This document shows, piece by piece, positions 1 to 9,392 of a stretch of DNA of 64,000 nucleotides (its first letter is position 1; every line of letters starts with the position of its first letter). The DNA is taken from the NCBI GenBank assembly GCA_023953615.1, contig JAMLJH010000002.1:770592-834591 (forward strand). The letters are read 5' to 3'. The notes under the pieces are model-generated. The model was given only the letters and a program-made list of their open reading frames with translations, did no database searches and was not told the DNA's origin. This DNA is from Verrucomicrobiia bacterium. GTDB lineage: Bacteria > Verrucomicrobiota > Verrucomicrobiia > Limisphaerales > JADLHS01. The translations under genes and the position numbers were made by a program.

Positions 1-576
1 CTCGCCGAGGTCCATGAAGAAATCCATGGCGATGCGCACGCCGCCGGCGTCTATGTTCCGCTTTTCACCAAACAGGACCGTGTCCGTGGGCTTGCGCACG
101 GCACTCTGTTTCAGAACCAGGCCGTTGTAGGTCTCCGGGTTGGGATTTCCGGTTTGATGGCTGAAATAATCGTTCCAACCATTGATCAGATAACTGCGCG
201 GCGATCGGTCCGCCAGTGTGGTGGCACTGGTGTCGGTCAAGGGCACTCCGCGGCGCGCGTCAGTCGGGCAGATGAGCAGGTCCAGGTTCTTGTAATAATC
301 TTGCAGCAACGTCGGCCAACGATTCTGGTTTGTGCGAGGAGGGAAATAGTCGTTAAAATCATCCGCGTAGAGGATGGAGGCCAGCGAAAGTTGTTTCAGA
401 TTGTTGGCGCACTTGATCCGGAGAGCCTGTTCTTTGGCGTTGCCCAAAGCGGGCAACAACATGCTGGCCAGGATGGCGATGATGGCAATCACCACCAGCA
501 GCTCGATCAGTGTGAAACCGGCGCAAGCGACCGGGATGGGACGTTGGAGGCGTTTGACGCCAGATGAAGAGTTCAT
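1..576 (-). CDS. Prepilin-type N-terminal cleavage/methylation protein (partial)
   Basis: The frame is open from an ATG at 576 through the left window edge, giving 192 codons; the C-terminus lies outside. After about 18 residues there is a type IV pilin/type II pseudopilin signal, [13 protein letters not shown], with Gly before the cleavage site, Phe+1 and Glu+5, followed by the hydrophobic alpha1-N helix. The next segment ([21 protein letters not shown]) matches the abundant verrucomicrobial and planctomycete DUF1559-like pseudopilins, whose C-terminal part carries an H-X9-DG motif (not visible here). It is expected to be processed by a prepilin peptidase and to act at the cell envelope. These proteins occur in many paralogues per genome and the exact role of this copy is unknown. 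Confidence 0.85.
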   Translation of the reverse strand, partial: MNSSSGVKRLQRPIPVACAGFTLIELLVVIAIIAILASMLLPALGNAKEQALRIKCANNLKQLSLASILYADDFNDYFPPRTNQNRWPTLLQDYYKNLDLLICPTDARRGVPLTDTSATTLADRSPRSYLINGWNDYFSHQTGNPNPETYNGLVLKQSAVRKPTDTVLFGEKRNIDAGGVRIAMDFFMDLGE

Positions 577-648
577 GCAAAGTCAGGAATTCAGCCATGC
601 CGCAGCCGACCGAATAGAGGGGTGCGCGATTTCGTCAACGGTAGAAAT

Positions 649-1086
649 ATGTCAAAATCAAAGTTAATTGCTTCAATTATTCTCATACTCGGTCTAGGCG
701 GTTTGAGTCTCTACATGAACAAAGACCGTTTCAGACGGGAATCTATTCAAATTACCCACCGATTAAATCCAGCGCGTGCGCGCGATGGGCGCATTCCGAT
801 CACCTTTATACTCAACGGGTACTACAAGCTGAAGAACATTCGCGTGGTGAACGCGACGACCTACGAAACGAATAAATTTGTTCTGCCGGTTTGGCGATTG
901 ATTACTGAATCCAACTCTGTGCCGGTTTCGACATTTAATTATGGCAACAATATCCGCGGCATGCATCCGGATACCAAAGGCGCGCGCCCCGAAACATTAG
1001 AAGCCGGTGTAACTTATCGCCTCATGTTGGAAACCGACCAGAAGCAAAAGGCGGAATACGATTTTACCGTGTCGGCGACTCAGTGA
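649..1086 (+). CDS. Small hypothetical membrane-anchored protein
   Basis: A 145-aa protein not recognised as a known family. Residues about 6-22 (IASIILILGLGGLSLYM) form one N-terminal membrane anchor or uncleaved signal, followed by a soluble, beta-rich region of about 120 residues that would be outside the cytoplasm. I chose the ATG at 649; an in-frame GTG at 622 adds nine poorly hydrophobic residues before the anchor. It is divergent from the prepilin gene on its left, and the two starts are 72 bases apart. The final segment (LEAGVTYRLMLETD) resembles the end of an Ig-like or carbohydrate-binding strand, but that is only an impression. Confidence 0.6.
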   Translation: MSKSKLIASIILILGLGGLSLYMNKDRFRRESIQITHRLNPARARDGRIPITFILNGYYKLKNIRVVNATTYETNKFVLPVWRLITESNSVPVSTFNYGNNIRGMHPDTKGARPETLEAGVTYRLMLETDQKQKAEYDFTVSATQ

Positions 1087-1195
1087 GACGCCGGGTGAAG
1101 CGGTCAAGGCCGTACGTTGTAATCTCAGCGCTTCAGCCCGGCGTCAATGAACGAGATCAACCGTCGGCCGGTCGGTTGATTGAAATGGGTCTCGA

Positions 1196-2512
1196 TTAAA
1201 AGTTGAATTCGATCTCGCCCCAGAATACCTGCTTGTCGAAGTTGTAGGGGCCACCCCGACCATCGTACTTCGCGTATTTGGCCAGCACCGTCCAATTCTT
1301 TCCGAATTTGCGAGACGCCACGATGTCGTATTCCTGGCCGTAATCCGCTCCGCCCCGGTCCGAGTCGAACTTGTGATAGACGAAGCTGATTGGAATTTGT
1401 CCCGGCAGGTTGACGCCCGCTGAGGCGTAGAAGTCCCGCAGTCCGTTGGCTGGGGTGGCTGAAAAGACATCCGCCCAGCCATTAAAAGCGTGCAAGGTGG
1501 CGAGTGGGGTGCGGAAGCTTTGGCCATTGTCAGCACCGAGCACTTCATAACCCACACTCACGTTAAAGCGATCATAGGTGGCCTTGAGTTCGCCCAGGTA
1601 ATAGGTCGTTTCGTAATTAGCCGGATTGTCGGCATAATCCGTCTGCCAGGCAAATTCACCCCGATATCCCAAGGTCCCTTTGGCCGTCTCGTCAAACGTC
1701 CACGTTCCTGTCAAAAAGCCTCCGTAGGTGGCGCTCGAGCTGCTCGCGTTGCCACCGCGTTCGTTTTTCAAATCCAGCAGATAGGAGTAACCCACTATTT
1801 TCGCCAGTGGTGAAATGGTATAAGCCGCATTGAGAAGATGTGAAGCGGAGCGGAAATCGCTCGTTGTTGCCGCCAGTGAAGAGTCGTCGCCATAGATGCG
1901 ATGCACCTTCCAGAGGTAGTTGTAGGAAAGGTCCAGATTTTTCAGCGGACTCAATTTGAATCCGGCGGTGTCAAAAGTCTGCGCGTTTTGTCGCCAACCC
2001 ACGTTGCCGACAAAACGAGCGTTATCCAGAATGAGCATCTGGCGCCCGCCTTTGATCGTGGCCGAGAAATTCGTGTCGTTGTAGGAGTAGCCCAGCCAGA
2101 CCTGGTTGATTTCCGTGCCGGTAGGGTCGGCGATGATGTCCCGCGCCACGGGCGATCCCGGACCGGCAGCGTAGGTATCCTTGTTGGCGGCGGTCACGTT
2201 TTCAGCTTCGATCATGGCCTGGAATCCATACAGCGGCGCGGTGGTATAGCCGAATCGCGTGCGAATGGTCTCGGCGTGTGCCGGTGGCGTGCCTCCTTCT
2301 TGATCCACGTTTTCGTAACGCGTCCGCACGTTGAGTGAGAATTTGCCCTTGGCGATCGCGTCGGGGATTTTGCCCTCCAAAAAATTGGCCGCGGCACAAG
2401 TATGTTCCTCCGGCGGCGTGGAATTTTCCTCCGCCTGAAGCATCAGACTGGTTGCCGATAGTAAAAGCCCACTCAAGAGCAGGGCGCGATGGATGTGATT
2501 TTTATTGTTCAT
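1196..2512 (-). CDS. Porin-like outer-membrane beta-barrel protein
   Basis: A 438-aa protein with a signal peptide (hydrophobic LLLSGLLLSATSLMLQA, cleavage around residue 27) and alternating polar/hydrophobic strands throughout. The last residues, EIEFNF, end in Phe as BAM-targeted barrels do. The spacing of aromatic residues and the conserved-looking stretch with WLGYSYNDTNFSATIKGGRQ resemble alginate-export/OprD-like porins found widely in Verrucomicrobia. No substrate can be read from the sequence. It is a single-gene unit: the gene to its right reads the same way but more than 300 bases lie between. Family call is by resemblance; the outer-membrane location is well supported. Confidence 0.75.
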   Translation of the reverse strand: MNNKNHIHRALLLSGLLLSATSLMLQAEENSTPPEEHTCAAANFLEGKIPDAIAKGKFSLNVRTRYENVDQEGGTPPAHAETIRTRFGYTTAPLYGFQAMIEAENVTAANKDTYAAGPGSPVARDIIADPTGTEINQVWLGYSYNDTNFSATIKGGRQMLILDNARFVGNVGWRQNAQTFDTAGFKLSPLKNLDLSYNYLWKVHRIYGDDSSLAATTSDFRSASHLLNAAYTISPLAKIVGYSYLLDLKNERGGNASSSSATYGGFLTGTWTFDETAKGTLGYRGEFAWQTDYADNPANYETTYYLGELKATYDRFNVSVGYEVLGADNGQSFRTPLATLHAFNGWADVFSATPANGLRDFYASAGVNLPGQIPISFVYHKFDSDRGGADYGQEYDIVASRKFGKNWTVLAKYAKYDGRGGPYNFDKQVFWGEIEFNF

Positions 2513-2822
2513 GGATTTGGATGTTTAAGATTGGTGTAAGAATCCTCGATTTCAAACGGTGCGCAAACTGTTTCAGGCGTTTAGCTTAGGCTGTTTAGTG
2601 GCAAGTATGATTTTGCCAATTCATTAAATTACTGATTACACATCAGTTGCAATCTAAGTCAAGCTAATCACAAAAATTTATTTTGGTCGGGCTGATTCGG
2701 AGGACTGAGACTGACATCCCTTCAGATTCCGTTGGGAAATTCGTCGGGTTGGAAGTCCGGATTGATCTGCCGGTCGTGGCGGTGATCTGACGCAGCTTCC
2801 GACTTATTCCGCCGATGAAATT
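2513..2822. other. Intergenic region, likely leader of the porin-like gene
   Basis: About 310 bases with no credible gene. The part nearest the porin gene (2590-2690) is AT-rich, unlike the flanking genes, and is the probable promoter region for that leftward gene. No hairpin or repeat stands out. Confidence 0.4.
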
Positions 2823-3623
2823 CTACCTCGTATTGAAATGGATTTCTGGAACGGCGGCGAGCAAGGCTTGCGTGTAACTGTGTTGCGGTGATTGAACCAC
2901 CTGTCGGGCATCGCCCGATTCGATGATCTTGCCGCGATACATCACCAGGATGCGGTGGCTGATATGTTCCACCACGGCGAGGTCGTGCGAGATGAACAAA
3001 TAAGCCAGCCCGTGTTGTTCTTGAAGGTCTTGGAGCAAATTAACGATCTGCGCCTGCACCGAGACGTCGAGTGCGCTGACGGGTTCATCGCAGACAATTA
3101 ACCGAGGTTCGACGGCGAGGGCACGGGCGATACCGATGCGTTGGCGTTGGCCGCCGCTGAATTCATGCGGGTAATGTCGGGCATGTGTTGCCTCCAAACC
3201 GACCGCCTTGAGCAGTCCCGTGATCCGATGCGCCCGAGCGGCGGGACTATCGGCCAGCCCATGCAGATCCAACGCTTCGCCAATGATGTCGGCAACGGTC
3301 AAACGCGGATTCAGCGAGCTGTAGGGGTCTTGAAAAATCATTTGCAACTGGCGCCGTTGCGCGCGCAGTTCAGCGCGACTCAAACGCGCGAGGTCACGTC
3401 CATCGAAAATGATGTGGCCGGAGGTTGGCGGCTGTAGTTGGACGATGGATCGTCCCAGCGTGGTTTTGCCGCAACCGCTTTCACCCACCAATCCGAGCGT
3501 CTCGCCGGGCGCAATACTGAAGCTTACGTCGTCAACGGCCGCGATGAAGTGCTGAGTTCGTTCCCACGTCTGCCGTTTGACCGGAAAGTGAACTTTGAGA
3601 TTTTGAACTTCGAGCAACGCCAT
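2823..3623 (-). CDS. Oligopeptide/dipeptide ABC transporter ATP-binding protein (OppF/DppF type)
   Basis: A 266-aa ATPase that would couple ATP hydrolysis to peptide import at the inner membrane. Visible motifs: Walker [11 protein letters not shown]-loop [13 protein letters not shown] (the extended form typical of Opp/Dpp ATPases), signature [14 protein letters not shown], Walker [17 protein letters not shown] and the H-loop SHDLAVV. I start it at the ATG at 3623 ([13 protein letters not shown]), because the 22 codons upstream look non-family. It is an orphan: no permease, binding protein or partner OppD is beside it. It is divergent from hisD. Confidence 0.88.
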   Translation of the reverse strand: MALLEVQNLKVHFPVKRQTWERTQHFIAAVDDVSFSIAPGETLGLVGESGCGKTTLGRSIVQLQPPTSGHIIFDGRDLARLSRAELRAQRRQLQMIFQDPYSSLNPRLTVADIIGEALDLHGLADSPAARAHRITGLLKAVGLEATHARHYPHEFSGGQRQRIGIARALAVEPRLIVCDEPVSALDVSVQAQIVNLLQDLQEQHGLAYLFISHDLAVVEHISHRILVMYRGKIIESGDARQVVQSPQHSYTQALLAAVPEIHFNTR

Positions 3624-3781
3624 GCGCTTTAATGAGCGAACGCCGATCACCTTAAATCCTGCGACCAGAGAAGTCCATGTTTGCGCCAAATTTTTGACGC
3701 TTTGGCAAACTTCGACTCGATTTCGCCTGTTCCAATCGCTTCCTGCTTTCTTCAGCGCGCGCGGTTTTTTAATCTAGGACG

Positions 3782-5071
3782 ATGAAAATAATCCGTCATA
3801 CGGATCCAAATTTCGCGCGGAAGATTTCCCGGATCGCCGCCTCCACCAGTTTGTTCGATTCCGAAATCGAGCGGCGGACCAGTGCCATTATCGAGGCGGT
3901 GGCGACGCGCGGTGACGCCGCCGTGTTGGAATTCACCGCGAAGTTTGACGGCGCCAAATTGACGGCGCGCCAGCTTGCGGCGACCACGTCGGAATTGCTC
4001 GCGGCCTCGCTCAAAGCGGATCCCGCGCTGCGGACCGCCATCGCCGAAGCGCAACAGAATATCGCCCGCTTCGCCCGAAAATCGCGGCGTAAAAACTGGC
4101 AGGCCAAAAATTCACACGGAGCGATCGTGGGCGAAAAATTCGATCCCTTCGAGCGGGTGGGTGTTTACATTCCCGGCGGCACGGCACCGTTGGCTTCCAC
4201 GGCTTTGATGACCATCACGTTGGCCCGCGAAGCCGGTTGCAAGGAGATCGTGGTTTGTTCGCCTTGCGGTCGCAACGGCACCATCAATCCCACCATTCTA
4301 TTCGCGGCGCGCACGGCGGGGGCGACCGAGATTTACCGGGTTGGCGGCGCGCAAGCCATTGCCGCGCTGGCCTGCGGAACACCCACCATTCGTCGGGTGC
4401 AGAAAATCTTCGGTCCAGGCAATGCCTACGTCAGCATGGCCAAACGCTTGTTGTTCGGGCGGGTCGCGGTGGATTTGCTGGCGGGGCCGAGCGAATTGCT
4501 GGTGCTGGCGGATGACACGGCGAACGCGCGTTTTGTGGCGGCGGATCTGCTGGCGCAGGCGGAGCACGGTTCGGGACACGAACGCATCTGGCTGGTCACC
4601 CCTTCCGCCAGGTTATTGGCCGCCGTGGCCAAGGAGATGACGCGGCAATTATCCGGCCTATCCCGGCGCAAACTGGTGCAACGCGTATTGAATCGGAACA
4701 CCTGGTTCATCCAGGTGAAGCATCTGGGCGAGGGCGTGGCGCTCGCCAATCGGTTGGCGCCGGAACATTGCGAAGTCATCACCCAAAAGGCGCGGGCAGT
4801 GAGCGCGGGCATCACGACCGCCGGCGCGCTGTTCCTCGGAAATTATTCTCCGACCGTGTTGGGGGATTATGTTGCGGGTCCGAGTCATGTGTTGCCCACC
4901 GACGGCGCGGGGGTTTCGTTTGCGGGGTTGACGGTGGATCAATTTCAACGGCGCACCAGCGTGGTCGAGTACTCACGCGCTGGTTTGCGTCGCGCCTTGC
5001 CGACGGTGCGGAAGTTTGCCGAACTCGAAGGCTTGGACGCGCACGGTCAATCAGCGGTAGTGCGCTTCTGA
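3782..5071 (+). CDS. hisD: Histidinol dehydrogenase
   Basis: 429 aa, the usual length. It catalyses the last two steps of histidine synthesis, L-histidinol to L-histidine with two NAD+, in the cytoplasm. Landmarks are the substrate/NAD region ERVGVYIPGGTAPLASTALM, the glycine-rich FGPGNAYVSMAKRLLFG, the zinc-ligand region LLAQAEHGSG and the catalytic Glu-His in RLAPEHCEVIT, with the C-terminal GPSHVLPTDGAGVSFAGL. The gene stands apart from other his genes; hisB is 18 kb away. It is followed 39 bases later by tyrS on the same strand, so the two may share a transcript. Confidence 0.97.
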   Translation: MKIIRHTDPNFARKISRIAASTSLFDSEIERRTSAIIEAVATRGDAAVLEFTAKFDGAKLTARQLAATTSELLAASLKADPALRTAIAEAQQNIARFARKSRRKNWQAKNSHGAIVGEKFDPFERVGVYIPGGTAPLASTALMTITLAREAGCKEIVVCSPCGRNGTINPTILFAARTAGATEIYRVGGAQAIAALACGTPTIRRVQKIFGPGNAYVSMAKRLLFGRVAVDLLAGPSELLVLADDTANARFVAADLLAQAEHGSGHERIWLVTPSARLLAAVAKEMTRQLSGLSRRKLVQRVLNRNTWFIQVKHLGEGVALANRLAPEHCEVITQKARAVSAGITTAGALFLGNYSPTVLGDYVAGPSHVLPTDGAGVSFAGLTVDQFQRRTSVVEYSRAGLRRALPTVRKFAELEGLDAHGQSAVVRF

Positions 5072-5110
5072 GTTGGCCATGATACCTCCGGTTTTTTACC
5101 TTGTGAACCC

Positions 5111-6388
5111 ATGAGTATTTTAGCTGAACTCGATTGGCGCGGCTTGGTCGCCGATTGCACGGATCGAGCCCAATTGACGGAGAAGCTGAATCGCCCCGTC
5201 ACCCTGTACTGTGGTTTTGATCCGACCGCCGACTCGTTGCACGTTGGACATTTGGTGCCGCTGTTGGCGTTGCGCCGGTTTCAGCAATTGGGGCATCACC
5301 CCATCGCCGTGGCGGGCGGCGCGACTGGAAGCATTGGTGATCCCAGCGGCAAATCCGCTGAACGCTCGCTGTTAAGCCCGGAGCGGATCAAGGCCAACGT
5401 GGAAGCGGTGCGTCCGCAACTGGCCCGCTTCCTGGATTTTGAGGCGCGCGCGAATCCGGCGAAACTGGTGGACAACGCCGACTGGATGCGCGGAGTCAGT
5501 TACTTGGATTTCCTCCGTGACGTGGGTAAACACTTTTCCGTCAATCAAATGGTGGCCAAGGAATCCGTGCGCGCGCGCATGGCCGATCGGGACACGGGGA
5601 TCAGCTACACCGAATTCAGTTACATGCTGCTCCAGGCGTTTGATTTCTACGTGCTGGCGCGGGATCACGGTTGCGAATTGCAGATCGGCGGCAGTGACCA
5701 ATGGGGCAACATCACCGCAGGCATTGATCTGATGCGCAAGAAGTTGGGGCGACAGGGCTACGGTTTGACCTTGCCGCTCATCACGAAATCAGACGGGACC
5801 AAGTTCGGTAAATCCGAGGGTGGCTCGATCTGGCTCGATGCCCAAAAGACCAGCGTTTACAAATTCTATCAGTTCTGGATCAACACCGCCGATGCGGACG
5901 TATTGTCATATCTGAAATTCTTCACCTTTCTGCCCGAAGCGGAAATTGCCGCGCTGACGGAACAACAGCACGCCAATCCCGGCGCGCGCGCCGCGCAAAA
6001 AGCCCTCGCCCAAGCCGTCACGGAGATGATCCACGGCGCGACGGCAACCCAGGAGGCGGTTCACGCCAGTCAGATTTTGTTCGGCGGCGATCTGGCCGGA
6101 GTACCCGAGCGCTTGTTTCAAGACATCGTGGGCGAAGTGCCAACGCGGGAAATCGAGCGGACGAAGTTTGCCGGTGACGGTTTGGCGTTGGTGGAATTAT
6201 TGGTGCTGGCGGGACTGAGCGCTTCCAAGGGTCAGGCCCGCAAAGATGTCGAGGGCGGCGGCGTTAATCTCAACAACGTGCGCGAAGCGAATATCAATCG
6301 CTCCGTCACCACGCGGGATTTGCTCTTTGACCGGCACGTGCTGTTGCGCAAGGGCCGTAAAAATTACGTGGTGGTAACGGCGAAGTAA
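5111..6388 (+). CDS. tyrS: Tyrosyl-tRNA synthetase
   Basis: 425 aa class I aminoacyl-tRNA synthetase, charging tRNA-Tyr. The HIGH-type motif is HVGH in DSLHVGHLVPLLALRRF and the KMSKS-type loop is KFGKS in SDGTKFGKSEGG. The tyrosine pocket is seen in FSYMLLQAFDFY and GGSDQWGNITAGIDL. A C-terminal S4 RNA-binding domain follows (LVELLVLAGLSASKGQARK). Length and motifs fit the bacterial TyrS1 form. It lies just downstream of hisD and converges on mdh, with a strong hairpin between them. Confidence 0.98.
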   Translation: MSILAELDWRGLVADCTDRAQLTEKLNRPVTLYCGFDPTADSLHVGHLVPLLALRRFQQLGHHPIAVAGGATGSIGDPSGKSAERSLLSPERIKANVEAVRPQLARFLDFEARANPAKLVDNADWMRGVSYLDFLRDVGKHFSVNQMVAKESVRARMADRDTGISYTEFSYMLLQAFDFYVLARDHGCELQIGGSDQWGNITAGIDLMRKKLGRQGYGLTLPLITKSDGTKFGKSEGGSIWLDAQKTSVYKFYQFWINTADADVLSYLKFFTFLPEAEIAALTEQQHANPGARAAQKALAQAVTEMIHGATATQEAVHASQILFGGDLAGVPERLFQDIVGEVPTREIERTKFAGDGLALVELLVLAGLSASKGQARKDVEGGGVNLNNVREANINRSVTTRDLLFDRHVLLRKGRKNYVVVTAK

Positions 6389-6413
6389 TTCGTTCGTGCG
6401 ATCCAATAAAAAT

Positions 6414-6433
6414 GCCCCGGCGCGAACCGGGGC
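6414..6433. terminator. Intrinsic terminator between tyrS and mdh
   Basis: Perfect 7-bp stem GCCCCGG / CCGGGGC with a six-base loop, lying in the 81-base gap between convergent genes. Read leftward (for mdh) the stem is followed by a T-run (ATTTTTATT), a good intrinsic terminator; read rightward the T content is weaker, so it is best for mdh but may serve both. Confidence 0.75.
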
Positions 6434-6469
6434 AAATTCATTTTCTGCGGAGGAGCCGCGACTGGCGCG

Positions 6470-7465
6470 TCATTTGGGAATCAGTTCGCTGACGAGGGCG
6501 CGCTCTTCTTTCAATTCGTTTTCCGTCTGCGCGATTTTGGCGCGGCTGAACTCGTTGAGCGGCAGGTCGGGGACCAGATTCCAATCTTTGCCCGTGCTGC
6601 GAATCGGGTAGCTGAACATCAGACCCTTCTCGATGCCGTAGCTGCCGTCGCTGCAAACCGCGACGCTGTGCCAGTCCGTTCCCGGAGTGGCGTTGACCAG
6701 GGAACGCACGGTATCAATGGCGGCGTTCGCGGCGCTGGCGGCGCTGGAAAGCCCGCGCGCTTTGATGACCGCCGCGCCCCGCTGTTGCACGGTGGCAATG
6801 AAATCCTTCTCCAACCATTCCTTGTGTCCGATGATGTCCGGCACTGGTCGCGTGCCGATGCGCGCGTTGAAGAAATCCGGAAACATGGTCGAGCTGTGGT
6901 TGCCCCAGATGGCCAGATTGGTCACCGCCGTCGTGTCCACGCTCGCTTTCTTGGCCAACTGCGCCTTGGCGCGGTTTTCATCCAGCCGGGTCATGGCGAA
7001 GAACCGGTTCGCGGGAATGCCCCGCGCGTTGTTCATGAGAATCAGCGCGTTGGTGTTGCACGGATTGCCCACGACCAGTGCGCGCACGTCGGCTGCGGCG
7101 TTCTTTTCCAACGCCCGCCCCTGGCCCACAAAGATTTTGCCGTTGGCGCCGAGCAGGTCCTTTCGTTCCATGCCCGCCTTGCGCGGCGCCGCGCCGACGA
7201 GGAGCGCCCAATTGACATCTTTGAAACCCACGTTCAAATCGCCGGTGGCCACGATGCCTTTTAACAACGGGAAGGCGCAGTCCTCGATCTCCATCACCGT
7301 GCCGTTCAACTTTGCCAGAATTTCGGGAATATCCACCTCGATGAGGTGTAGGATGATTGGTTGGTTAGGCCCGAAGAGATCGCCGGAAGCGATTCGGAAC
7401 AACAATGAATAGGCGATTTGACCGGCCGCGCCAGTCACCGCAACACGAATGGGGATTTGGTTCAT
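6470..7465 (-). CDS. mdh: Malate dehydrogenase
   Basis: 331 aa NAD-dependent malate dehydrogenase of the cytosolic-like type (MDH type 2), converting malate to oxaloacetate in the TCA cycle. The N-terminal Rossmann motif is [19 protein letters not shown]. Substrate arginines lie in the [18 protein letters not shown] loop (here [15 protein letters not shown]), and the catalytic histidine is in [11 protein letters not shown]. The asparagine of [11 protein letters not shown] is also in place. It is transcribed leftward as a single gene toward the hairpin at 6414. No other TCA gene is adjacent. Confidence 0.97.
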   Translation of the reverse strand: MNQIPIRVAVTGAAGQIAYSLLFRIASGDLFGPNQPIILHLIEVDIPEILAKLNGTVMEIEDCAFPLLKGIVATGDLNVGFKDVNWALLVGAAPRKAGMERKDLLGANGKIFVGQGRALEKNAAADVRALVVGNPCNTNALILMNNARGIPANRFFAMTRLDENRAKAQLAKKASVDTTAVTNLAIWGNHSSTMFPDFFNARIGTRPVPDIIGHKEWLEKDFIATVQQRGAAVIKARGLSSAASAANAAIDTVRSLVNATPGTDWHSVAVCSDGSYGIEKGLMFSYPIRSTGKDWNLVPDLPLNEFSRAKIAQTENELKEERALVSELIPK

Positions 7466-7681
7466 AAATGCAAAGACAACTTAAAGTTTTACCGTCCGCC
7501 GTCAGTATAAGGAGAGCTATCAAGTCCACGCAAGCGCGCAGACCTGCTTTCCCTGTGGACAAGCTTAAAATCGCCGGCTACGGTTCAAGCTAATGAAAGC
7601 CATTGAACTGCGAAATTCCCGAAACCAGCAACCAATCGCCCGGGTTGCGCAACTCACTTAAAGGTCTGTTCTTTCGTGGCC

Positions 7682-8047
7682 ATGATCTCCCGGCAGCATC
7701 CATTTCAAACCCGGCTTCCGACGTGGCTGGATTTAATCGTGCTGGCCCTGATGGCCTTGTCCGCGCCATGGATCGCCGCCTACGTCCATTCGGCAGTGGT
7801 GTTTTACCACGGTTTCAGACCCTCCAATGCGGAAGTCGGAGGTGTTTTCTTTCGTTCCGACGCGTCCCTCACATTGAGTATTTGGGACATCTTGATTCAG
7901 GTCGGAGCTTACGGCTTTCCCGCCTTGCTTACTTTTTTGGTTCTTTTGGCAATCAGACGCCGAGCCGCTTATTGTTGGATTGTGTGGCTCGGTTTTATCG
8001 CTGCATGGACGTATGCGTTTTTCAAGATGGAGATTCCGTACCATTGA
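7682..8047 (+). CDS. Small hypothetical membrane protein
   Basis: A 121-aa protein with three to four hydrophobic segments (LDLIVLALMALSAPWIAAYV near residue 15, IQVGAYGFPALLTFLVLLAI near 70, and CWIVWLGFIAAWTYAFF near the end), so probably an inner-membrane protein. Family not recognised. I prefer ATG 7682 over GTG 7676 because a degenerate second copy of the gene's beginning (ATG at 8151) aligns with MISRQHPFQTR from this ATG. It sits in an accessory-looking patch between mdh and the DUF4145 gene. Confidence 0.55.
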   Translation: MISRQHPFQTRLPTWLDLIVLALMALSAPWIAAYVHSAVVFYHGFRPSNAEVGGVFFRSDASLTLSIWDILIQVGAYGFPALLTFLVLLAIRRRAAYCWIVWLGFIAAWTYAFFKMEIPYH

Positions 8048-8690
8048 GCTGCGTCTGCCCGGCGCTGAGCGAGGATACCGACAGCGCGTGAAGAAAGTAC
8101 AAGCGCATCACTGGTGATGACTCTGCCGCTTCTGACTGACTGGGGTGTTCATGACCTCTCAGTCGTATCCATTTCAGACCCGTTCCCCCCAAGGGAAATA
8201 CAACTGCGAAATACACGAAATACGCGAACGGGAAGACAGAGGAATGATTGGCAGAGGAATGGGGGATGGGGGGCGAATTACGAGGGATGATTTACGAAGG
8301 ACGAGATATGGGGTGGTGGGGCGCATTACCGGCTGATCCACTGCCAGTACGTCGCCTCCGTCCGCGAGGTTTTGAAGTGCGGCAGTCTTCTGCCGCTTTC
8401 CCGTTGCGGGCCGATGATTCCACAGCGGCAGAAGACTGCCGCAGTCCAAGACGCTATCGCGCCGGTGCTCGTCCCGGACCCAGGGCGGTCGTCCGTTTGC
8501 CCCAAACGCTTGGCTTGTGGTTGGAGGCCCGCTGCGTCGGCGGCTATAGGAATACTTAAAATGCTCTAGTTTTGGGAAGCCACCGCTTGACAAGTAGTTT
8601 GGGCAACCTCAATTTGCGGACACAATGATCACGCGACAAACAGGCCAATGCAACTGTCGCTCACTTAACTGTTAGTCAACATTCACGCAG
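8048..8690. other. Gene-free stretch with decayed duplicate and repeats
   Basis: No convincing gene. At 8151-8190 there is a degenerate echo of the start of the membrane-protein gene at 7682 (about 70% identical over 39 bases; MTSQSYPFQTR against MISRQHPFQTR). Then comes the phrase CGAAATACACGAAATACGCG (8207-8226), a common bacterial intergenic repeat type, a purine-rich low-complexity run (8227-8320), the palindromic repeat at 8378-8443, and an attC-like 3' motif just before the DUF4145 gene. Confidence 0.5.
8378..8443. repeat. REP-like paired palindrome
   Basis: Two 20-base arms (8378-8397 and 8424-8443) are perfect reverse complements separated by 26 bases. Each arm is itself a small palindrome: GCGGCAG-TCTT-CTGCCGC. 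The nested design (a hairpin within each arm of a larger hairpin) is typical of REP/BIME-type elements. Whether it is high-copy in this genome cannot be seen from one window. Confidence 0.7.
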
Positions 8691-9290
8691 ATGGCTGTAT
8701 CACTCTATTGTCCCCACTGTAACAAGCACACCGCGCTGAGCGCCGCTCCGGCGGAGTTTAAAAACAGTTACGGAACGACCTTTCGCGCAGACGCAATTTG
8801 GAAGCCGGATCTTCGCAAAGAGTGGTGGATTGGCGTCTGCAACAGCTGCCACCAGCCATCTCTCGTCCTCAATAACGGCGAGATTATCTTTCCGCACCCT
8901 CTGCCAAGTCCGACTGACCCGAATGTTCCCAAGGAGCTTGCCCGTGATTTGGACGAGGCAAAGATGTGTTTTGCGGTTCAATGCTACCGGGCGTGTGCAG
9001 TCATGGCTCGACGTTGCATTCAGTCAGCCTGTGTTGCCAAGGGTGCTACCGCTAGTCAACTGGTGGATCAGATCACAGAGTTGGCCAAGCTCGGGGTGAT
9101 CACGAAGGATATTCAGGAGTGGGCTACAGTTGTCCGCTGGGTTGGCAACGACGCAGCACATCCGAATAAGGATGAAGTCAAGAAGGAGGACGCAGAGGAT
9201 TGTTTGCGGCTGGCCGAGCAGTTCCTTTACGTCATCTTCGTTACGCCTGCAATTGCAAAAGCCATACGTGCAGCGAGAGGTAAGCCATGA
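8691..9290 (+). CDS. DUF4145 domain-containing protein
   Basis: 199 aa. The N-terminus has a zinc-ribbon-like pair of motifs, CPHC (C7, C10) and CNSC (C50, C53). The C-terminal part (residues 90-190), with YRACAVMARRCIQSACVAKGA, then WVGNDAAHPNKDEV and EQFLYVIFVTP, matches the DUF4145 helical domain. Members occur alone or fused to restriction and other defence proteins; their biochemical role is not settled. The gene starts 13 bases after an attC-like motif (8671-8677) and ends just before another attC-like site, so it may be a mobile gene cassette. It reads in the same direction as the small membrane gene that follows. Confidence 0.8.
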   Translation: MAVSLYCPHCNKHTALSAAPAEFKNSYGTTFRADAIWKPDLRKEWWIGVCNSCHQPSLVLNNGEIIFPHPLPSPTDPNVPKELARDLDEAKMCFAVQCYRACAVMARRCIQSACVAKGATASQLVDQITELAKLGVITKDIQEWATVVRWVGNDAAHPNKDEVKKEDAEDCLRLAEQFLYVIFVTPAIAKAIRAARGKP

Positions 9291-9308
9291 CGGCTAGCCA
9301 TGCGTTGC

Positions 9309-9379
9309 ATCTAACCCGGCCCTTGCGTCGCGGTTGCAATCATTGCGTCCCGTGCGCCGGGTTGCTGGGGCTATTAGGC
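9309..9379 (+). repeat. attC-like site (integron cassette boundary), tentative
   Basis: The left edge is ATCTAAC, a perfect match to the attC R'' consensus RYYYAAC. The right edge is ATTAGGC, one base off the R' consensus GTTRRRY. Between them AACCCGGC (9313-9320) and GCCGGGTT (9356-9363) form an exact inverted repeat. The 71-base length is in the usual attC range. The A in place of the conserved G at the recombination point argues against full activity, and no integron integrase is in the window. Confidence 0.35.
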
Positions 9380-9392
9380 GACAGCGAACCTC

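Noticed and set aside
3624..3689. Longer N-terminus for the oligopeptide ABC ATPase
   Set aside because: The extra 22 residues (from an ATG at 3689) do not resemble the family, which starts with the [13 protein letters not shown] segment.
8145..8336. 63-codon plus-strand frame as a gene
   Set aside because: It is a degenerate copy of the 7682 gene start that quickly runs into repeat and purine-rich sequence.
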